From Aurelia coerulea (taxonomy: Eukaryota; Cnidaria; Scyphozoa; Semaeostomeae; Ulmaridae): 64,000 nucleotides of DNA. Shown here piece by piece: positions 38,735-52,400 of the stretch. Positions within the stretch are counted from its first letter, which is position 1. Every line of letters begins with the position of its first letter. The stretch lies in assembly GCA_039566865.1 (NCBI GenBank), contig CM076943.1, positions 18,433,501 through 18,497,500 on the forward strand, read 5' to 3'. The notes below the pieces were generated by a model. That model saw only the letters and a list, made by a program, of their open reading frames with translations. It had not been told where the DNA came from and searched no databases. The translations under genes were made by a program, and so were the position numbers.

Positions 38735-40765
38735 GCCAACTAGCCAAATACGCCAAGCAAGCAAGGGGGGATTTTGTTTTTGACCAATCAGTGCACATGT
38801 TGACATTTGTGGCTTCAACCAATTAGAATGCATCATGATGTCATGGGTTTGTCATGTCAATAGGGGAAGCTGTGGGGAAAACATTTCCCACAATATCGCT
38901 CACGCTGACAGTGGTTATCGAGCTTTATTCACCGATTTTATTAGTTTAGATCAAAGTTTCGTAAATTTTGAGACTTTCTGCCAATGCAATCTTTCGATAG
39001 ATTGTTTTCTTTAAAAGAAATCGTTTTTTTAAATAACACTTAAAATTTTCCATCTTCCTTAGGCCCTACTTCAAACCTGCCATTTTTCGCCTTCACTGCC
39101 AAGAAACTTTGAAGATTTCTGGCAGTTTTTGCAACTGTGACCGACAAATGAAAATTGTTTTGACAAAAAAGACCTAGTTGTGAGTCCTCTGGGATGGCAC
39201 GATTGTCTGTCTTACGAAAAGAAACAAAGTAAAATATGCCTGAATCCACTCACATTAGAAGCTACTACCTGAAGTGCCCATTGCATGCTGCTAACCAGAT
39301 ATTGCTTCCATGAGATGAAAATGGAAGCTGATATTTCAGAATCGCTGTCTCCAAGAAGAACGTTGTTTATTTCCACACCTCAATATCTCCTCCTTCATCT
39401 GTCTTTGTTTCATCATCACCTTCCCTATTATTACATTCATCTTCATTGCCGTTGTTGGCTTTGAAGGCTGCATGACTAGCAGTATTTGCAAGGGCACTCA
39501 TTTTAGTTGGCAGAGTTTCCAAGCAAACAGGACAAACACTTGAAGGGGATATTGGAGGGGCATTTCATTCCCTAAAAATCTTGTACGCATTTGGAAAAAT
39601 TCCATTTGTCATCAAGAAAATCTGCAAGAAATCCTCCAAATCCTTTTGTTTTCAAAAATCTTGTGCAGTTTCATGTGAGAGTGAAATGCACATAAGAAAC
39701 TGCCCACCAGCCCTGGACCTAAATTTCTTATAAGAATGAGTGGAGTGTAGATCATAAATTTACTGGATGTATACACCCAAGAGTAATGATTCAATAAATG
39801 CTACATCAAAGAGTTGAAACCTTTGCTACTGGAAATCAGGAAAAATCTCACAGTGAAATCCCTTTACTCCATAAGAATGTTTCTTAAATTATATCTACCT
39901 GTTTTATTTTCTTTCTCTCTGAGATGGGTTTTGAAAGTTTCTTGAAACATGACGTACAGATGTTCTTCATTCTTTGGTACAATTTACCGCCACTTCATCC
40001 CTCCTTTTACTTTTCAATCAATTTCACAACTTGATCATGCCCTAAGCTTTCAAATTCACCAGTATGAATTCTTAGGATATCATTGCCTGAAAAATCTCAG
40101 TGAAAGGGGTTTCCACACATTTCCAGAACTTTGGCATGTTTGTTGAATTGAGATCTCTTTCTACCAGTCACTGAGATATTTTCTCGCCAAATTTGAGCAT
40201 AAGAGAATCAAGAGAGCGCTGCTGAGGAAACTGATGAATGAAATTCACTTTACTCAAAACAAACAATCGCACCATCCCAGGGGACTCACAACTAGTTCTT
40301 TTTTGTCCAAAAAATTTTCATTTGTGGGTCACAGTTGCAAAAACTTCTAGAAATATTCTAAGTTTCTTGGCAGAAAAGGTGAAAGATTGCAGGTTTGAAG
40401 TAGGGCCTAAGGAAGATGGCATTCACATCAAGCCTCAAATTTTAGTGCTATTCAAAAAAAAACAATTTCTTTTCAAGAAAACAATCTATCGAAAAATTGC
40501 ATTGGCAGAAAGTTTCAAAATTTACTAAACTCTGATACAAACTAATAAAATCGGTGAAAAGTTTGATAACCACTCCACTGTCAGCTTGAGCGATATTGGG
40601 GGAGATGTTTTCCCCGCCACAGCTTCCCCTATTGAAGTAATGAGCCCATGACATCATGGTGCATTCTGATTGGCCAAAGCCACAAATGTCAACAAATGCG
40701 CTGATTGGTCAAAAAACTAAATTCCCTCCTGCTCACTAAGCATGCTTGGGTTGCCAACTGGCCCA
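38735..40765. mobile_element. Fold-back element, about 2 kb with 0.5-kb arms
   Basis: The left arm (38735-39250, including TTGACCAATCAGTGCA and CCTTAGGCCCTACTTC) is repeated inverted at 40370-40765. The interior of about 1.1 kb has no recognisable gene. Confidence 0.75.
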
Positions 40766-40769
40766 CCAC

Positions 40770-42150
40770 CACCAGTAACTTGTCTTTCTTTGTGGGCCTA
40801 CGCGTATTCTTTTTTATAAGAAACAGCATGTAAGAAACGGTAGGCTCAATTTTTTGAAAGTTAAGAAACAACTCTACCAGAATTTAAAAAGCTAAGAAAC
40901 TTTTGTAATTTGCAGTTTCAATTTTCTCAGAGCAATCAAAATGTTCTGACACAATGTACAGTTAAAGCAACTAATTAGACATTATTTTGAGTTCGAATTA
41001 TGTTATTTACTTGCTTTGAGATCATATTTTCATTAAGTAATTTGGAACCCCCCCCCCCCCCTCCCCTCTTCTTGACAAAGCAAAATTAACTGAACACTCC
41101 CCGCATTGAAAATACAAGAAACACGTAAGAAACTTTTGGCAGCAAAATGGCCCAAAAATTAAGAAACTGCCTACCAGCCCCGGCCTTAGTTTCTTGTAAA
41201 AAATACGTGTATTACTAATTGGCCTAAAATCGTTGACTCGCGAAGTTCATACATACATGCATCTTCCTTCGTTTCGATGAGCAGCGCAGAAAGACTGACT
41301 AGCATACTATTTGATGAGTTGTACAATATGATATTGGTGTCTAAAGTACTGTAACTGCCAGAGTTGTACCTTAACAATAGGCCTTGAAACTGCGAAAACA
41401 TGAAGCTGAATGAAGGTGTTTTTGCACGAAAGATAGTGTCGGCTTGGTTGGTTTCATTTCATCTGAATCCCATAATGCAGACATTCCTCTTCGTCCATTT
41501 ATGCATAAAAATAGCCGTTTACCCTCGTGAGAATTGCTACACATGGGTAAAATTGTTTTCAAAAGGTTAACGATCACGAAAAACTATGGATTTACATTAA
41601 AATGCTTATATGAGTGTCTACAAGGAATGATGACACATGGAGTAATGTCTCTCAAACGTACAGGCGGACCTGCAACTCTAGGCCGCAAAGCTAATTGATG
41701 ACCAAAGACAGCTCAGAAAAGTTGTTACCTTCGCAATCTGGATGCACTCTCTTGCTGGCAACGTGTTTAGAAGTCATCCCCATGAAAGCATAGATGCTTA
41801 GATAATGCCAAAGATATGAATTGACGTCTGTAGACTGCAATACGCAGTGAATTCCATCGTTAGCTTCGCCAGACGGTCATGTGAAGATTTGAGAATGGAA
41901 TCCAATCCAATCGATCGATGCAGTCATCTGCAAATGGCGCGCTCCATAATGGCGCATTTTCCTCCGCTCCTCCTTCGGCGCTCCCTGGTTCCTCCTTCTC
42001 AGGGTTGCTCTCTTGCCTACACCATAAAGACTTATGACGATGGGTCCCTTGTATCCCTCTTCTTTTTGACTTCAAGATGGCGCTTTGATCAACAGACTCA
42101 TATGATTACTCTGTAAAACCTGACCCTATCTAGACCCAAACTCCGAGCTT
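40770..42150. other. Intergenic, no gene recognised; GC-richer patch at 41930-42075
   Basis: No family match. The 41930-42075 patch has several AATGGCGC/AAGATGGCGC motifs (YY1-like) and higher GC, so it could be a promoter for a transcript on either strand, possibly the missing 5' end of JADE. This is a guess. Confidence 0.25.
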
Positions 42151-42988
42151 AGGATAGGGGTGCTCAGGCTGGGGTACAACGCATCAACCCAAAAAAGTAA
42201 TTTCTAGCAGGAAAATAGACCCAAAAAAATAATTTTTCCGACCTTACATACCCAAAAGTTATGAAGTGAGTATCTTAAATCTGCATAAAAATGCCCTAAC
42301 TGACTAGATTTCTCATAATGTGTTTGGATATTTATGTATTTTTTATTTTAGTACTGTTACTTGACTCTAATTTTGTTTGTAAATTATATTTTCCCCGAAT
42401 TTTTTACTTTCTCTCATATTTGAGACCCAAAGGAGTAAGCCAAAATTTCTTGAACCCAAAAAAATAACTGTACAAATCATTGACCCAAAAAATAATCCTT
42501 GCCTAAATTTTAGGGACCGTTCATTATTTACAGAGGGGTTGGTACTGAAGAGAAATGTTTTCTTGTCCAAAAAATCTTCTTAACCAACTCTAAAAGTGAC
42601 AGCAAAAACATCTACCCAACAATTTTCAGGTTGAAAAAATTTTGCCCAACCCCTACCTATAAACATGGTTTCAATGTCAAACGATGTAAATTATCAATTC
42701 AATACTGTAAATATTGATGACAAAGATGAACAAAGTAGACACTGAAAGTGAAATGAATAGAGTTGATGTTGATGATGATATTGATAATTTTGGACTTTAA
42801 ACATTTGGCATTAATTGGTGGGAAAATTTTGTTTTCACAACCTTGAAATTACGTGAAAAATTATTTACCCAACCTTTTTATGTTAGAAAATTTCTCTTAC
42901 CCAACCCATTTCTCTTCAGTACCAACCCCTTTATAAATAATGAACAGTCCCTTAGACCCAAAAAAGTAACCTGAGCATCCCTATCCTG
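42151..42988. mobile_element. TIR element built of degenerate GACCCAAAAAAGT repeats
   Basis: Ends AGGATAGGGGTGCTCAGGCT and AACCTGAGCATCCCTATCCT are inverted. The non-nested interior is a string of degenerate GACCCAAAAAA(G)TAA units. A second copy lies at 59338-59815. Confidence 0.8.
42511..42954. mobile_element. MITE nested in the 42151-42988 element
   Basis: Ends TAGGGACCGTTCATTATTTA, then CAGAGGGGTTGGTACTGAAG, with the inverse at 42907-42954. The sequence between the arms is mixed. Confidence 0.75.
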
Positions 42989-42999
42989 AATATACCAGA

Positions 43000-45600
43000 G
43001 TACCCCCCCCCCCCCGTGGGGATTTGGCAAAGAACAATGAGTTTCGATTTTCGAACACTCGATTCGATTGATGCAGTTGACTAGATTTGAAGGAAGTTGC
43101 TGCGGCAGGTACTTGAAGTTTTCTCTGGTATGTTTGGTCTAAAAAGCATGGACATTGCAGCATTAAAAGAATTATTTTGCGCTCACCAGGTAAACCCCTG
43201 GGGATACGGTTGCATGTTGCAGGTAAAGTGAACTGTCTTCTTCAGTTGCAGAAGAGACGTAGAAACCAGGGGGCACTTGGGGGCACTTGCCCGCCCCCCC
43301 AAGATTTTGCAATAACAGAGAAGTGCCCTTGCTATTTTCAAGAAGTCCCCTTGAAGCGTTGTGCCCCGCACCAAGTTTCAGATGCTTCCTACGTCCCTGT
43401 TCAGATGGGTACCAGATTTCGTTGATCAAAGTATCTCCTTACCGTGGTTTGTATCGCATTTCCTTTCTGAGGAGTGACAGTTTAACAGAGCCGAAGCAGT
43501 CGTTCCATCCAGATTTGATCGATCGAATGCAGAAGATAGGATCAACTTTTTAACTATTTCATCATGAGTCCATGTTGAGCAAGGTTTACTGCAGGGATAC
43601 AAGGGATACGAGGGACTCATCGTCATAAGTCTATACACCGCGCCGTTCCCTACGCGGTCAAGTTAACGCACAGGGAACCAGGCTGCATTGTAGGGGAGAC
43701 AGGGGTCAATTGTAACACTTTTTGGAAATCAGCCATGAGCCATATCGTCTAAATAATGATTAATTGCGCTCTTGGAGGAAAATGATATAGTATAGTTGCA
43801 TCCCTTGGAATAAAATAAACATTAGTAGCTGTATAGTGTAAAAGCTATTGTTGCTGAATGAAGAAAAAACACATTTTCACTGCAGATCCGAGCTCTTTTT
43901 GGCACAGTTCGGCATGCATGAAAATTTTCTCAGTATCACATTTTTGCAGCACGATTACTATGAACTGAGACCACTTCCGTGTTGTTCCCAAACGGATGAA
44001 TTTGGTACTGGCATCGGTCTTATCCATATATGCCGGCCGTGCCATAACATTATGTAGTTTCTGATATTGGTCACACTTTTGAAGACGAACATAAATAACT
44101 AAATAAATAAAACGCAACTTTAAACTATGTTCATTTTAACAAATCTAATTTCTTTCTATATATTTTGTCTTCACATAGTCTTTAGGAACAAATACATACT
44201 CTTTACGTGCAGACTTTGACTAACTGTTTCCTTAGGTCTGTACTAATGATCCATGCTAAAAAAAATATCTACAGTGATAAAAGATAAATCGTGCAATAGG
44301 CAAGGCTAATTTCGAATGGTTATAGACTTGGGCACTTTGGATCCGTACCACAATTTTGCGAGAAACCGATGGAGAAACCAAGAAACCCCGGGGGGTACTC
44401 CCATTGTGCCCTAATAGAGGGTCGAGTCAGGGTTAAAGCGGGCCAAAGCAAAACTTTTGAAAATACCCACAAATTGTACTACTGTATCTTTTCACAGAAA
44501 CCCCCAAATGGTAGTTCGTGGACCTAAAATTGGGCCATTTGATAGCATCTTGTAGTGAAATTTTCTGCAGTTTTTCAAAATTTTCTATTGTGAAACTCTG
44601 TAAAAACTGATTGAACAAAGCAAGAAAACTTCAAATAAATTGATAATTATTGCTGCAAATAACCAAATTGCCATGCGGAGGAGCCTACTGAGTCTTCCTG
44701 GGCCTACTGAAATCTTATAACTGGCCAAGAATCGGTCTTTTTCTGGACTCTGTTGTAATTTCTAGGATTAACAACGATTGTCAAAAAATCTTCGCATGCC
44801 ATAGACACGTCAGAAAACGTCCATCAAAACATGTGCAGCCTGAACACTGAACCAGTTCAACCTTGCAAATGAAGCACGTTCTTCTGCAGAAGATAACTAA
44901 AGATTGAAACACATGCACAGTTGTAGAGTGTGTAGAGTGCTAGAAGTCGATCTTTTTCAGCCCATTTCGCAACTGTGAAATCTATCTTATCGTCCAACCA
45001 GTACTTATAACAACAAGATTCTATTGAGGCTGTTTTCACGTAATGCATGCCATATATAAGAACAATTCTAGCCTGTTACAGAAAATTACAGGTTCTTTCA
45101 TGCTGTGTTTTTACTGTACTTTGAGGCTTTTTGTCCTGCTTGCGATCAAGACTTAAAAAAAACTGTAAACCTCGAAATGCAAAGTTCTACCAAGCGAGTA
45201 AAAATTGTACAGACTCTTTTTAAAAGTCTATAGCTCTCAAACAGTTGTTCATGTTCCTGTCCTGTCAGCTTAAAATACGTGTGTATATAACATATATGAA
45301 CTTAGACAAGACCACACCCACTATTTCTACTACTACAACGATTATCATCATCATATTTTGCAGTTGCCTCTGTATGCACCAGCTTCAGGCTTGACAAAAT
45401 CAATAATGTGTAAAGTTGATCATCTTAGTATCACCTCAATCAGATCCATGGACGTCCAGAATCTCTTAGGACCTCGATCTGAGCCCCTCTTAAGACCTAC
45501 CTACTAACAGAAAATTCCTTTTTCTAGTCACTTTACCAGTTGCAGTTCTACGGTGTCAGCTAACGAATATAACAGTTTTAATCGGATTTTGAGTCACTTA
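43000..45600. other. Intergenic region between the two genes
   Basis: No gene recognised. It contains a GCCCCCCCAAGATTTTGCAA repeat scrap (43240-43400), a TACAAGGGATACGAGGGACT scrap related to the 10046 element (43585-43640), and a G-rich scrap at 44388-44450. Confidence 0.5.
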
Positions 45601-45633
45601 GGGTCACCTTCCGCGAAGTTTGTTGGTTTCAAT

Positions 45634-45639
45634 TTTATT
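45634..45639 (-). terminator. AATAAA polyadenylation hexamer
   Basis: AATAAA on the minus strand begins a few bases after the TGA of the SAMD9-like gene. Its closeness to the stop would give a very short 3' UTR, so a later signal may be used instead. Confidence 0.35.
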
Positions 45640-45644
45640 TTCCA

Positions 45645-48600
45645 TCATTTCTTGCTTTTGCTGTTGCTGCTAAGCTGACGACCAAAATGAGTGCCGCCAC
45701 TTGCCTTTGTTGCATCTTCAAACTCAATTGCCTTGGCTTTTGGTCCAGCCAGAGTGAAGCAGACAATAAACCGTACCCTCTGATCCTGTCTACCTCTCCA
45801 ATTGTCATCCTCGCCATAGAAGTGCTTTGGGACACTTATCTTCAACTGGCCCTGTTCAAGAGCAATGAAAGGATATTCTTTTTTGCTGTGTGGATGACGC
45901 TTTGCAAACCGTAGTCTTCCTCTGCATTCTTGGATGTACTTCTTGCTGTCTTTGGACCAGAAATCTGACCCCAAAGCGTCATCCGTTTTCTGTCCACGTC
46001 GATTTGGCTCTGTGCCATATTGTTGCTCCAGTTCAGCATGTGAGATCAGTCTGGACATTCTTTCCGAGTCTTCGCCTTTTCTGATGAAATATTGTTGCAA
46101 GAATCTTCTATGATTCCCTTCGCATTTCTTGACACATGTCTCGACAGCATCTTCGTATTTTGGTCGATACTCCATTACCGAGCCATTAATGATCTGAAGA
46201 AAACAGATGACATATGTGAAAAAATGGCTGAAGGCATCATAGGGCAGCGCTTTTTGCCAATTTTTGGCAATGTTGAAAGCTTTCTCGAGATTGTATGACG
46301 AATGGCCTTGCACTGTAGAGAATCCGATTGCATGAACTGCATACTCGTACATCTTATACCTCATCACTAGCTTTTCTAACAACTCTTGCAACTTTGGACG
46401 ATCTGTTTCTTGTAATAAATGGATATCTCGCTTCCCTGCTTGGCTGATCATCCACGATACTTGTAGCCTTGTTAGCTCTTTCTCATTGGCTACTTTGAAA
46501 TTTTCTCTTGTGCAGATCTTGTCACAGAGATCTGCAACATTTAAAGACTGTATTGCTCTCCTCTTTGTTTTTCCAACAGTTCTCCCGAGAGTACTCAGAA
46601 GTGAAATTCGACTATCATTGGCTAATCTCATTGTATGCAAGGGATCAGGAAGTCTTGGAACAGACTGCACCATTCGCTCAATTGCATCTAAAAGATAGAA
46701 GCAATCACTGATTGCAGAGCGGAAAAAATCATCACTCATCATGAATTTAATTGCTTCTTCTACATCTGATTCCTTCCATCTAATTATCCAGTCAAAGCAG
46801 AATTGCCATACGTTCACTTCCCCATTTAATGGATTTGGAAATGTCATTGGCGGATTATCACGTGCTTTTCTAAATCTATGCAGAGCTTTCTCTGCGTATC
46901 TTTCCAAATCTTCAATGGTTTTTATTTTCTTCTTCTTGACGGCCTTCATTTCTCTCAGTAAGATATGGCCTTCTGTATCTCTGACACCACGTATCTTCTC
47001 CCTCGAAGCTTTCTTATCAACTCGAAGCCCTTCTTCGATGAGGTCGATTGCCTTTTTAAAGTCAGGTTTTTCCGAACTGTAGGCAATGAAGCGAGCTGCA
47101 TGGGAGAAGAGAGATGCATCTTTTGCTTTCTTTGCTGCACTCTCAAAAATCCGGCTTCCATTCTCTAGCTTGTCAATGAGCTGAGAAAAGTGACTTTCAC
47201 TGCTTTCCTTATTGTGGAGCAAAAGGTCATTCACTAGTTGCTTGATATTAATGTTGTCTTGATAGTAGACGAGGACTGGAGAGTCGATAAAGTCCTGTGT
47301 GATCTCATCTAGACTTCTCTTGGAATGGGCGATGACTTTTTCGGCAATTTTTCGATGCTGAAATGTATACCATTTGATGCTTCCTTTCGTAGAAGAGGAT
47401 TCCCCTTCAAGGTCCTCATCATCATCATCGCCGTCTTCCTCTTCTTGGGCAAAATTTCTTGACGCAATCCATTTTTGTTTGCTTGGTGCTTTCTTTGAGA
47501 TCATCAAGTTGAGGAGATTGTCAGAAAACTCACCGCTAATTTCGTCATACGTGGAGTCTTTCTTCTTCAAATATTTGGCTATAAGTATTGCAGGTGTCTC
47601 CCAATTGGAGTATATTTGCAAGAAGCTCACCAAAACTGCAACTTCGTACTCTGTTGAGTGATCCTCTTTGAGTATGTCCAGTGATCCATAAACAATCTCA
47701 TCCAGCTTCGTAAATTCTTCCAGCATTGCCATCATGGGAAAGTGAAATACCCTGGTGGAGCTTTTGATTCTCTCTCTGTCGTCCTTTGTACCTTGAAATC
47801 TATCACAGTAGTCCTTGAATTTCGTTTTGAACTGTAACAAATCATGATTGTTGTCTTCGAGGATGCTCCCGACTGTAAAATTACTCTTTTCATGCAGGTA
47901 GGCATCACGTAGCTTGGTCAACCCTTGAGGATAAACACATCTTACAATGATCGCTTTCTTACCCCCTGCATTTAATTTTCTAACAAGATGGTCAGAGACA
48001 AGTCTGACTACCCTTGGATTGCCATCAATCAAAACGATCGGCCACAAGTCACATGTTTCTTCAAGATTACCGATCCGATTTACTAGACTTGCAACAAATT
48101 GCTCGTCTTCTGCCTCAATGCCTGGGTTTTCACTGACAGATGCCATCTTGACGATTGCACATGGGTGCTCGCTTCGCAGATCCCACAATAATCTTCTTGC
48201 TATTGTTGTCCCCCCTGTACCTGGCGAATGGCAAATCTGTACTATTTGTGGCGTACTGAAACGATCAGGCATTTTTGATATATACTGGGAAATGCTGCGT
48301 GTGACACTTCTCGTAACATCGTGGCCAAAATGCAGACTTTCAAATGAAATTGGGTTCCCCCCTATGAAGCTCTTCAAGTGATCATTTTCGAATGCCTCGA
48401 ACTCCTCCTTCGATAGCTCAGTTGGGATACCCTCACAGTCCTGATACAATACATCTAGATACTCTGCAAAGTAGTGGTATTGCTTCTTGGGTATTGCAAC
48501 TGGGAGCTCTGCTAGACGTGTAGGCAGGAAATATTTGTCTGTCGAACCACCCAGCAGGGAATGTATCCCGATAAACAGGGACTTCAATGACAGTGCTGAA

Positions 48601-49420
48601 AATTCTGAACCAGGAAGTTCTTCAAGATCTAGTTCTGACGACAAGGACACGTAACCCATTTTGTAATTAGCGCAGGAAAATATGCTATCAATTTCTTGAA
48701 CAACCACATTGGCAATCGGGACTGAGTCATTTCTCAGACTCAAAACCAGGCAAAAAGTTGGCTTCATCTTGTCAAGCTTGGAGCAACATGCTTCTATGAT
48801 TTTATTGACCCTTGGTTTAAACTTCCTTCTCCAATCAACGATGCTTGACTTTGGCTCATCTTCTTCATCTCCTTTGTTTTGGCCATTTACAAACATCCAC
48901 TGAACCCTCTTCATGTTGATGTTGTTACAGCGATCTTGAGATGCAAGCTGGCTTGGCGTGTGTGTAACAAGTAGGCCACTTTCTGCATCATCGAATGGCG
49001 AATTTCGTAAAAATCCGTCCAAATCAGAGTCAGGATCAAAGTCAAGTACAAGTTTCCAGGAGATATTTGCAAGAGCATCTAGATAATGTCTGTCAGCAGA
49101 TGCTACTTTATCAACGACCAGAATATATTGATTGTTATCACAATCAAAGTTGTTTAACATTCGCTTGGTTTTCACCCATGTATCCCAGCTCTCTTTGTCT
49201 GCTTGTACGGCTTGCTCTGGGATTCGACGTTGCTCAATCTCATTTCTTGCTATCTTGTGCATTAATGTTTCTATTCTGTCCATCCCGTCTTGTAGGCCAT
49301 CTAGCTTCCCTCCAGTTTCTTTATTACCTTCTCGAATTTCTCTGGTTAGGTTTTCTTCCATGCGGCTAACTTCTTCGCGAAACATTTGATAATATAGGTT
49401 CTCTGGCGTCAGATCTGCAT
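45645..49420 (-). CDS. HEPN-SAMD9-like gene, exon 3: SAMD9 core
   Basis: 3,776 bases after a TTTAAACAG acceptor; it joins exon 2 in frame as TAVN-DADLTPENLYYQ and ends at TGA. The whole SAMD9-like core sits in this one exon, as in vertebrate SAMD9, whose coding region is also essentially one exon. An acidic insert (EEEDGDDDDEDLEGE) lies between the NTPase and the helical region. All plus-strand frames across it are antisense shadows. Confidence 0.93.
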
Positions 49421-52400
49421 CTGTTTAAAAAGTCAATAATATCAAAGGATGAGACTATGCAAGATCAAGAGCCTATATTGCGGACGCACGCTAGTTCTAG
49501 ACTGTAGAGGATTCACTGTATCACCTGATTTTCTTCGCCCTAAATTCATTGAACTTGCTTTTCTCTTTCTACTCACTCCCTGTTTAAAAAGTACAACCAA
49601 AAACTATGTCGAGTAAAACTTTTCTTGGCCATAGAACTACGATTATTTTCTAAATTAATCCAAACTAGAAATCATTCGAAAGAGTTTAGCGAGCGAAACT
49701 TGAGATCTTTTTAGGCAACAGTTTACTCGAAGTTGAAACAAGAAATTCTAAATCCCTGCTTCAGTTTAAAAGTAAATTGCTTGCAACATTTCGGGAGTCA
49801 AGCTGTTGACAAAACTCCGTGTGCAGTTCAGTGCTCTAAATGAACATCGCTTCAAACATGTTTTGACTGCCTCAGCCCAGCAAGGCCATATTGGCAGCAG
49901 CAGTTCCCTATTAGTTTTGTGTTGCGTTATTCTTTTCTTTCTTTTGTTGTTCCACATTGCTGAGGTAGATCACTGGCATTACTGGGAACAAGCACTGTAA
50001 TTTCTTTCTCATTTTACTCTACGAGTTTTCAAGGCTCGAATTTTCTTTTTGACGGGTAATCTGCCTTAGCTTTGTTGTTTTGTTGTCTGTTCTGTGTAAT
50101 GTATCTTAGGCTATGATCACACTGCTCCGCAGTCATTTTCATCTGTTTTCATATTGATTCGTTTTACCTGTTTACATTGCTCTGGGTTAATATGAAAACG
50201 CAACGAAAACGATGAAGCGTTGACATTGCTCCGGTCCGGATAAAAAAGAAAACGCTATGAAAACGAGACCACCGCCTCTCTTTGAAATTTGGAGTTTTGG
50301 TGCAAAGCATACACTGCAAGCATTACAATTACACTAACTTCGAGTGAGTCAGCCATGTTGAGAGAAGTTGTTCACATTGGCGCGAACTAAGCAAGTTGTT
50401 GAGTTGTAGTTGTTGTTAGCATTTTCAAAAGTATCCATATTTGCGTTCTCGGTGTTCACACTGCGTTTTTGCGTTTTCAAAAGTCTCCGTTTTCAAAGTG
50501 CGTTTTCGAAAATCTCCGTTTTCAGGGTGGAGTATTGTGAACTCAAGGCGAAAACAGATACTTTTTAATCCGTTTTCATATGAATACGGAGCAGTGTGAA
50601 CAAGGCCTTAATTTTGTCCTTTTGTTCTTTGTTTATGTATCGAAAATTAAGTGAACTGCAAGTACCATCCATAGTGAAGACCTGATGACTATATGTCGGC
50701 TTTATTTCTTTTTCACTATGGATGGTACAATGAAATGTAAGTGTAAATATTGTAGCTTTTAATCTTGATAGAAAAAAAAAGACAATTTTGCCCTCTGAAG
50801 AAGACAACAAATCTGACAAAGTGTCTGAAGAAAATTGTTGCTGCCGCAAAAGTGGACTTGATAGATAAAACATTTTCATCTCGCTTTTCAATAGACATTG
50901 ACTATTTACGTTCTAGTAATGCTGATCAAACAATCTGCAACCCATTTTCATAGCCGAAAAACATTTATCCACATTTTTTGCCACTAGAATGCTGGGTGTA
51001 ACATTTTCAAAGATTTGTCCAATTTTCTCAAATTCAAAAATTTATAACTCCGTAAGAACACAAGATAAATGAAAACTTTGAAAAGCGCATAAAAGCTCAA
51101 TTATTCAGCTTTCTAAAACTGCATAAAAACCAGTGATCTAGAGAGCTTCCAAATTTTTGAATGTCTGCCTATAGCCCACTGTGAACTGGAAAATGAATTT
51201 GTTCATAACTGGGTTGCAGCAGTTGCAACATTTTTTTTATCATTGCCAAGAATAGAACCAGCAGTTTTCAATCACATAGCCCACCAACTAATCCACTGCC
51301 CTAAATTACTGAAAGCAATGCCCAACACGAGCCCATTTCTCATTGGCTACTTACAAGTCATGTCATACGATGTTGCCCCAGGGGGTAACTTACGTTTCCA
51401 TGATACGGGGCTGTATCATTCAAAGCGTAAAACTACCACTCATAAATTCGGAAAATTTCTGAAAAGCATACCCATACATTCGGAAATGCCGACAAAGTTC
51501 ACGTATAAATGAAGTTTTACAAAAAATCATACCTAAGCATACCCTACCCATAAATCCGGAAAATATAAAAATTGTTGAAAACCATACCCAAAAATACGGA
51601 CTTCCTCATATTAAATCCGGTCTCCCTCATAAAAAGGTACGCTAAAAAATGGCACAACCCCGTACCATGGAGAACTTAAGTTACCCCCCCCCCCCGGAAT
51701 GTTTCTCTATGTTTGGGAAAATTACTGGTGCAATGATGCTTCTTGGTGGTGATGCCTAGGGTGATTCCCCAACGAGTCGATCCCTTGCCGCCACACAAGG
51801 AATTATTCTCCAATCATGTACATATCTGACTTCCTATTCAATTTTAGCCTGTCAACCAGACCCAATTTCAAAGGAATAGTGGTCTGTTCAATACAAGATG
51901 AGGGAATTTTGTATTTGCCATGCGCGAATCAGGACAGGGAGTGAAGAATATGAGAACTATGCGCCATCTTCAATTTTTCTTCTAGAATTATACGTTCATG
52001 CAGAGACCATTGGCGCAACCAAAAGTGTTGCTTTATGCCATTTTCATTCAAACGTGGATAAAAGAAATCTCTAGAAAAGTTTTGTGATAAACAATGTTCT
52101 TTTGTGATCAAAAACACAACTCAAACAAAAGGGGAACACAAAGACAGTGGAATGTCCACGGGGACTTCAGGAATTGTTATGACAGGGCAGAGGGCAGATT
52201 GCATTCAGTGATTACAGATGCATTTTCTGTTAAATCTGAAATTATTAGGTACTGGCGGATTTTACGGAAACCAAGCTTAGTTATGCTTTAAAGGTCCCTC
52301 AAAATCTCATACTGTTGTATGGTGTAATTATTTTTTGTAAAATTAGTTTTTTTTTGGTAGGAATCGCGGCCTTGTTGCGGGTGTTTCCCTCGCAGAATGC

